A stretch of DNA of 64,000 bases from Lentibacillus halodurans (GTDB lineage Bacteria > Bacillota > Bacilli > Bacillales > Amphibacillaceae), in assembly GCF_900112045.1 (NCBI RefSeq), contig NZ_FOJW01000002.1, forward strand, positions 284,419 through 348,418. The letters run 5' to 3'. Each line of letters opens with the position of its first letter. Within the stretch, counting starts at the first letter, position 1. The position numbers were made by a program, and so were the translations under genes. The notes beneath the pieces were generated by a model. It did no database searches, was not told where the DNA came from, and saw only the letters and a list, made by a program, of their open reading frames with translations. Below, piece after piece: positions 60,196 through 64,000 of the stretch.

Positions 60196-60852
60196 TCACA
60201 TCATGTCCTCTATCGAGCGATATTTCTTGTCAAGGCCTAAATGGACAACCTCCCATAAATAAAAGCAAGCGATGGTCAGATGTGGCTGCCAGACCGGCTG
60301 TTTATCAAGCAATATTTGACGGCGACGAGATTTGTCCACTTCATATAACCATTTCGCCCCGTGCTGGATGCCGATATCGTCAGCTGCCAGCACATTCATT
60401 CGTCCGAGTGAAAAAATAAGAAACATTTCAGCTGTCCATTTTCCGATACCTTTAATACTTGTCAGTTGTTTAATCACAGAGGTATTATCCAAGTCACCAA
60501 TCTGATCAAAATCAATTATTTTTTGATCAACCTTTAATGCCAGATCACGTAAATAAGCAACTTTGCGACCGGATAAACCGGTTGCCCGCAACTGTTCGTC
60601 GGATATCTCCAAAATTGCAGCCGGCGTTATTTTATTTTCAAGTAATCCTTCCAGCCGCTCAAAAATAGCCCTTGCAGCCTGAACAGAAATCTGCTGGCCG
60701 ATTATTGAACGGACCAATGATCTGAAAAAGTCCGGACGCATATTAACGAAAATATCTCCTATGATATTAATTAGTCTCTTCATTCGCTTATCAGCATTGC
60801 CCAATTCTGTGACAGCTTGGTCATTTTGGCAAATCACGAATTGTTGCATCAT
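60196..60852 (-). CDS. alkA: DNA-3-methyladenine glycosylase II (HhH-GPD superfamily)
   Basis: A 218-residue base-excision enzyme. The helix-hairpin-helix is LTSIKGIGKWTAEMFLIFSLGRMNVLAADD with the catalytic aspartate at its end (near residue 150); SLVRSIIGQQISVQAARAIFERLEGL near residue 43 precedes it. It removes alkylated purines. Two ATGs (60852, 60849) follow GAGGTGA closely; the second gives better spacing. No Ada gene nearby. Divergent from ndh. Confidence 0.9.
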   Translation of the reverse strand: MMQQFVICQNDQAVTELGNADKRMKRLINIIGDIFVNMRPDFFRSLVRSIIGQQISVQAARAIFERLEGLLENKITPAAILEISDEQLRATGLSGRKVAYLRDLALKVDQKIIDFDQIGDLDNTSVIKQLTSIKGIGKWTAEMFLIFSLGRMNVLAADDIGIQHGAKWLYEVDKSRRRQILLDKQPVWQPHLTIACFYLWEVVHLGLDKKYRSIEDMM

Positions 60853-60917
60853 TCACCTCAGCAATTTTTGACAAAATATATTTGTATGCATTGAAATGTT
60901 AGCCTAAATCATAAAAC

Positions 60918-60943
60918 TTTGATATCATAATCATGATATCAAA
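60918..60943. promoter_or_regulatory. 26-bp palindrome in the alkA-ndh intergenic region
   Basis: TTTGATATCAT (60918-60928), 4-nt spacer AATC, ATGATATCAAA (60933-60943): perfect 11-bp arms. It lies between two divergent genes, 57 bp before the ndh start, as expected of an operator. It does not match the Rex consensus (TTGTGAA...TTCACAA). Confidence 0.7.
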
Positions 60944-60999
60944 TATTTTGCATCTTATACAGAAACGTTTTAATTCGATTCAGGGAAGGTGGATGTTAC

Positions 61000-62214
61000 A
61001 TGAGTAAACCAAAAATAGTCGTTCTCGGCGCAGGGTATGCCGGAATGATGACAACCAAGCGATTAATGCAAAGACTGCGCCCGGAAGAAGCGGAGTTGGT
61101 GCTTGTCAATAAGCATAACTATCACTATCAGACAACGTGGCTTCATGAGGTTGCGGCAGGCACCGTCAATCAGAACCAGGCACGCATGATGATCAGCGAC
61201 GTAATTAATCCAAATCGTGTCAATCTGATTTATGATGAGGTTGTTGAGGTGAAAAAAAACGACAATCGTGTTGTACTGAAAAATAGTGAAATTACATACG
61301 ATTACCTCGTGATTTCACTCGGTTTTGAAACAAATACATTCGGTATCAAAGGAATGGAAAAAAATGCATTTTCCATTACCGATATCGAGTCAAGCCGTAT
61401 GATTCGCGAGCACATTGAGTATCAATTTGCCAAATACAGTACCGCAGTGAGTCCTAAGCCAGAAGACTTGACGATACTTGTTGGCGGCGGCGGATTTACC
61501 GGTATTGAGTTTGTTGGTGAACTGACTGAAAAGGTACCGGAGCTTTGCAAAAAATATGATATTGACCGCAGCAATGTTCGCATTGTTAATGTGGAAGCAG
61601 CACCGCGTGTTTTACCCGGCTTTGATGACGACTTGGTTGCTTATGCAAAGCAATCTTTGGAAGACCGTGGTGTTGAATTCAGAGAAGGTGCTAAAATCTC
61701 CGAATGCAAGAAAAGCAGTTTTGTTATCGGTGAAGGAGACGATACCGAAGAAATCAAAGCCGGAACAATCGTTTGGACTGGTGGTGTAACTGGTAACGGA
61801 GTCCTTTCTAAATCCGGATTTGAGCTGACCAAAGGTAAAGTAACGGTTAACGGTGATTTGCGAGCACCTGGTGAGGAAAATATTTTCATCCTTGGTGACT
61901 GTGCATGGGTAATGAATGAGGAAGAAGGTAAGCCATTCCCGCCGACTGCACAGGCAGCTATGCAGCATGCTGATACGTGTGCAAATAATATAAAAGCATT
62001 GTTGCGCAATGAGCCATTAAATAAATTTGTGTTCGATGATAAAGGAACAGTCGCTTCCCTTGGTGAGACAGATGCAATGGGAACGGTATTCAATGATAAT
62101 AAACTGTACGGTAAACCTGCAGTTTCCATGAAAAAAGTAATTGATAACCGCTACTTGTTCCTGTTGGGCGGACCGAAGCTTATTTTGAAAAAAGGAAAAT
62201 TACGTATGTTTTAA
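61000..62214 (+). CDS. type II NADH dehydrogenase (NDH-2, YumB-like)
   Basis: A 404-residue FAD enzyme that passes electrons from NADH to menaquinone at the membrane face without pumping protons. FAD fold VVLGAGYAGMMTTKRLMQ near residue 6; NAD fold ILVGGGGFTGIEFVGEL near residue 165; IFILGDCAWVMNEEGKPFPPTAQAAMQHA (in pieces, near residue 293) and the C-terminal amphipathic end GGPKLILKKGKLRMF for membrane attachment. RBS GGAAGGTGG. In B. subtilis YumB is such an enzyme. The palindrome upstream is its probable control site. Confidence 0.93.
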   Translation: MSKPKIVVLGAGYAGMMTTKRLMQRLRPEEAELVLVNKHNYHYQTTWLHEVAAGTVNQNQARMMISDVINPNRVNLIYDEVVEVKKNDNRVVLKNSEITYDYLVISLGFETNTFGIKGMEKNAFSITDIESSRMIREHIEYQFAKYSTAVSPKPEDLTILVGGGGFTGIEFVGELTEKVPELCKKYDIDRSNVRIVNVEAAPRVLPGFDDDLVAYAKQSLEDRGVEFREGAKISECKKSSFVIGEGDDTEEIKAGTIVWTGGVTGNGVLSKSGFELTKGKVTVNGDLRAPGEENIFILGDCAWVMNEEEGKPFPPTAQAAMQHADTCANNIKALLRNEPLNKFVFDDKGTVASLGETDAMGTVFNDNKLYGKPAVSMKKVIDNRYLFLLGGPKLILKKGKLRMF

Positions 62215-62236
62215 TCAATTGAGGAGGGACATTTTC

Positions 62237-62338
62237 ATGAAAAATGGACTATTATATGTATTTTTGATTGCGCTGGCAACAATTGCAGGGTATACGGTGG
62301 CAACACGTACCCTCGAGGATACAAGAGATTTCCGTTAA
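62237..62338 (+). CDS. 33-residue single-helix membrane peptide
   Basis: MKNGLLYVFLIALATIAGY, then TVATRTLEDTRDFR: one membrane helix and a short charged tail. A very strong GAGGAGGG site precedes the ATG, 22 bp after ndh, so translation is likely and coupled to ndh. Too short for most gene finders. Possible small accessory subunit. Confidence 0.6.
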   Translation: MKNGLLYVFLIALATIAGYTVATRTLEDTRDFR

Positions 62339-62540
62339 ACCTAAAAGAAACCTGAATAAAACCATTCTGCCGGACGGCAGGGTGGTTGTTATTTTAATAA
62401 TCAAATCTGCATATGAATTTACCCATTTCATGCAGACATTCGAAAGAAATAGCAGCTGATAGTTTTCTGGTTTATCTGTGATAATGATCACTGTGCGTAT
62501 AAAGGAAATCATATATATTAGGGGTAAGAGGAGGGGTATG

Positions 62541-62792
62541 ATGGGTATTGAATTGATAATTCTATTAGTGGTGCTTTTCATTGCTGCCTTGGCGGGAACG
62601 CTATATGCTTTTAAACAGGAAGAAAATAAAATGAAGAAGTATGAAGAAGCGGGAGACACAGTTGAAGATCAGTTAAGACGTTCACATGAATATGAATCCT
62701 CATCACTGAAATCAAACATACCTTTGCAATTAGTTATATATGGCGTTACGATTACACTTTCACTTGTCATCTTTGCTTTTTATGTATTTTAA
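62541..62792 (+). CDS. small membrane protein of unknown function
   Basis: An 83-residue protein with a helix at each end (IELIILLVVLFIAALAGTLYAF and LVIYGVTITLSLVIFAFYVF) and a charged central loop (KQEENKMKKYEEAGDTVEDQLRRSHEYE). The ATG at 62541 has the better distance to GAGGAGGGG than that at 62538. It lies downstream of ndh. I do not recognise the family. Confidence 0.65.
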   Translation: MGIELIILLVVLFIAALAGTLYAFKQEENKMKKYEEAGDTVEDQLRRSHEYESSSLKSNIPLQLVIYGVTITLSLVIFAFYVF

Positions 62793-62890
62793 GTTTGTTC
62801 AATCACTTTGAATACCCATACCATTAACTGCGGAAATATGACTCATGTTTTTAATCGAATATCGAATACTACAAGACAGGAGGTGGTTAG

Positions 62891-63715
62891 ATGATGACCG
62901 TTTTCTTGTCTTTTTTATTGGCATCCGCTCCTTTAACGGTTACAGAAGATGATCATGCAATCGACAAACTGGTGAAAGAAGATTTTGAACTGCTATATGT
63001 TGACGGCTTACTGATTGATGAAACAAAACTGGAATTGCAGATGGATATTCTTGATCAGAAAATATATCAGGAACCTATTAATGCGAAATTGGATGGGAGT
63101 GGAAAAATTATACAGGAAAAGCCTGGTACAACACTTGATCGGATGAAATTCCGCAAACTTTTTCAAGACTATTTTTACGAGGGAAAACCGAATAAAATAG
63201 CGTTGCCTGAGCGTAAGACTTATCCGCGAGTTGACAGTGAACTGCTTGCTGAAATCCGTGAACATGAAATTAACCGTTACGTCACCCATTTTAAACCACG
63301 CAACAAAGAACGTTCACGTAACATTGAACTGGCAGCAGAGTCAATTAACAATCATGTTGTTTTTCCGGGAGAGCGGTTTTCCTTTAACGATGTCGTTGGC
63401 GAACGAACGGAGGAGAAAGGCTACAAACGTGCACCGGTCATTGTAAAGGGAGAATTGGCTGAAGATATCGGCGGCGGTATTTGCCAGGTTTCCTCGACAT
63501 TATATAATGCAGTCGATTTAAAGGGAATCGAGATCACAGAGCGTTATTCGCACAGCCGCAATGTGCCTTATGTACCGCCAGGGCGTGATGCGACGGTCAG
63601 CTGGTACGGACCTGACTTTGTATTTACCAACAAGTACAAACATCCCATTTTAATACGTGCATCAGCTCATAATGGGAATATGCAGATTCAAATTTTGTCT
63701 TCAGAATCGCCATGA
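62891..63715 (+). CDS. VanW family protein
   Basis: A 274-residue exported or cell-wall protein. Short signal-like N-terminus (MMTVFLSFLLASAPLTV), an uncharacterised domain of about 110 residues, then the VanW domain: ERSRNIELAAESINNHVVFPGERFSFNDVVGERTEEKGYKRAP (in pieces, near residue 143), GGGICQVSSTLYNAV near residue 198 and RNVPYVPPGRDATVSWYGPDFVFTNKYKHPILI near residue 222. The family occurs with vancomycin-resistance genes and in spore-formers, but its activity is unknown. RBS AGGAGGTGG. Confidence 0.88.
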   Translation: MMTVFLSFLLASAPLTVTEDDHAIDKLVKEDFELLYVDGLLIDETKLELQMDILDQKIYQEPINAKLDGSGKIIQEKPGTTLDRMKFRKLFQDYFYEGKPNKIALPERKTYPRVDSELLAEIREHEINRYVTHFKPRNKERSRNIELAAESINNHVVFPGERFSFNDVVGERTEEKGYKRAPVIVKGELAEDIGGGICQVSSTLYNAVDLKGIEITERYSHSRNVPYVPPGRDATVSWYGPDFVFTNKYKHPILIRASAHNGNMQIQILSSESP

Positions 63716-63879
63716 AAATGTCATGGTTAATGCCGACAATGGATCCCCACTCCTTTTAGGCAACACGTTACCTTCATCAGAGGTTATAGAAAACCCTGAA
63801 AAGCATACAGGTACAACTTCCTGGCCGAATAACATGCCGTTGCGCCGCATTACAGGCACTAGTATGTCCTGTAAGTCGA

Positions 63880-64000
63880 AAAGGTCCCTAACATTCAGCG
63901 TAGAGGCCCGTTCCGCTGAATGCAGTTTCACTTTATCCCGCCTTAACGGGCAGTAACCGGTCTAAAAACGCCGGCTAACTGCCCGTAAAGGTCCGATGCT
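63880..64000. repeat. dispersed repeat, same family as at 29.6-29.9 kb (cut by right edge)
   Basis: Contains TAACATTCAGCG...CCGCTGAATG, CAGTTTCACTTTATCCCGCC, TAACGGGCAGTAA, an AACGCCGG loop and ACTGCCCGTAAAGGTCCGAT, in the same order as the pair at 29731-29941. GGGCAGTAA/ACTGCCC also forms an inverted repeat. It continues beyond the window. Confidence 0.8.

Overview
The window is a piece of chromosome from an endospore-forming, low-GC Gram-positive bacterium of the family Bacillaceae. Spore genes lie throughout (a gerA-type germinant receptor operon, SpoVIF, YhcN/YlaJ lipoprotein, CotF-like coat proteins, YppG, YozQ-like and four YjcZ-type mini-proteins). Ribosome binding sites are AGGAGG-like, GTG and TTG starts are frequent, and one block matches the Bacillus subtilis ywrA-ywrD neighbourhood. 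Dispersed non-coding repeats of a kind I associate with Oceanobacillus/Virgibacillus/Lentibacillus-like genomes occur several times. The genus is an inference. I found no rRNA, tRNA, CRISPR array or prophage.

Layout. 1-8.6 kb: a sugar-acid catabolic cluster: hexulose-phosphate synthase (cut by the left edge) and isomerase, an Ldh2/AllD-type dehydrogenase, a three-gene TRAP transporter, an RspB-like dehydrogenase, then UxuB, KDPG aldolase and UxuA, which together form most of the fructuronate-mannonate-KDG branch (no KDG kinase is present). 8.7-11.0 kb: decayed sequence with IS110-like and MFS relics around an APH-family kinase. 11.4-20.2 kb: an Lrp-type regulator divergent from a five-gene oligopeptide ABC transporter, gamma-glutamyltransferase and a split ChrA pair, which reads as a gamma-glutamyl-peptide scavenging island. 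20.2-22.0 kb: a possible small RNA, then a CzrA-CzcD metal-efflux pair with a visible promoter/operator. 22.2-30.8 kb: DUF421 protein, a repeat element, a cysH/comB/comA sulfolactate locus, two DUF3231 proteins, a YitT-like protein and an MFS exporter.

31-38.8 kb: a DUF3311/sodium-solute symporter pair with a hypothetical protein, a small heat-shock protein, then an uncharacterised permease with an amidohydrolase and an M20 amidase. 39-41.4 kb: a TetR/MFS drug-efflux pair. 41.5-48.3 kb: mostly spore-associated small genes, plus fdhD behind a roughly 340-nt leader that can be drawn as alternative helices ending in a terminator. 48.4-51.2 kb: a Tat-exported gluconate-dehydrogenase-like pair with its own tatA. 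51.3-64 kb: a PBP4-type carboxypeptidase, a glutamine-rich protein, manganese catalase, the gerA-type operon behind a sigma-G promoter, a zinc dehydrogenase, a coat protein, AlkA, NADH dehydrogenase II and a VanW-family protein, ending in another dispersed repeat.

The features most likely to be new are the fdhD leader, the possible transcript upstream of czrA, the 26-bp palindrome upstream of ndh, the glutamine-rich protein, the GerC subunit without a lipobox, and the 69-bp repeat that supplies the stop codon of a DUF3231 gene.
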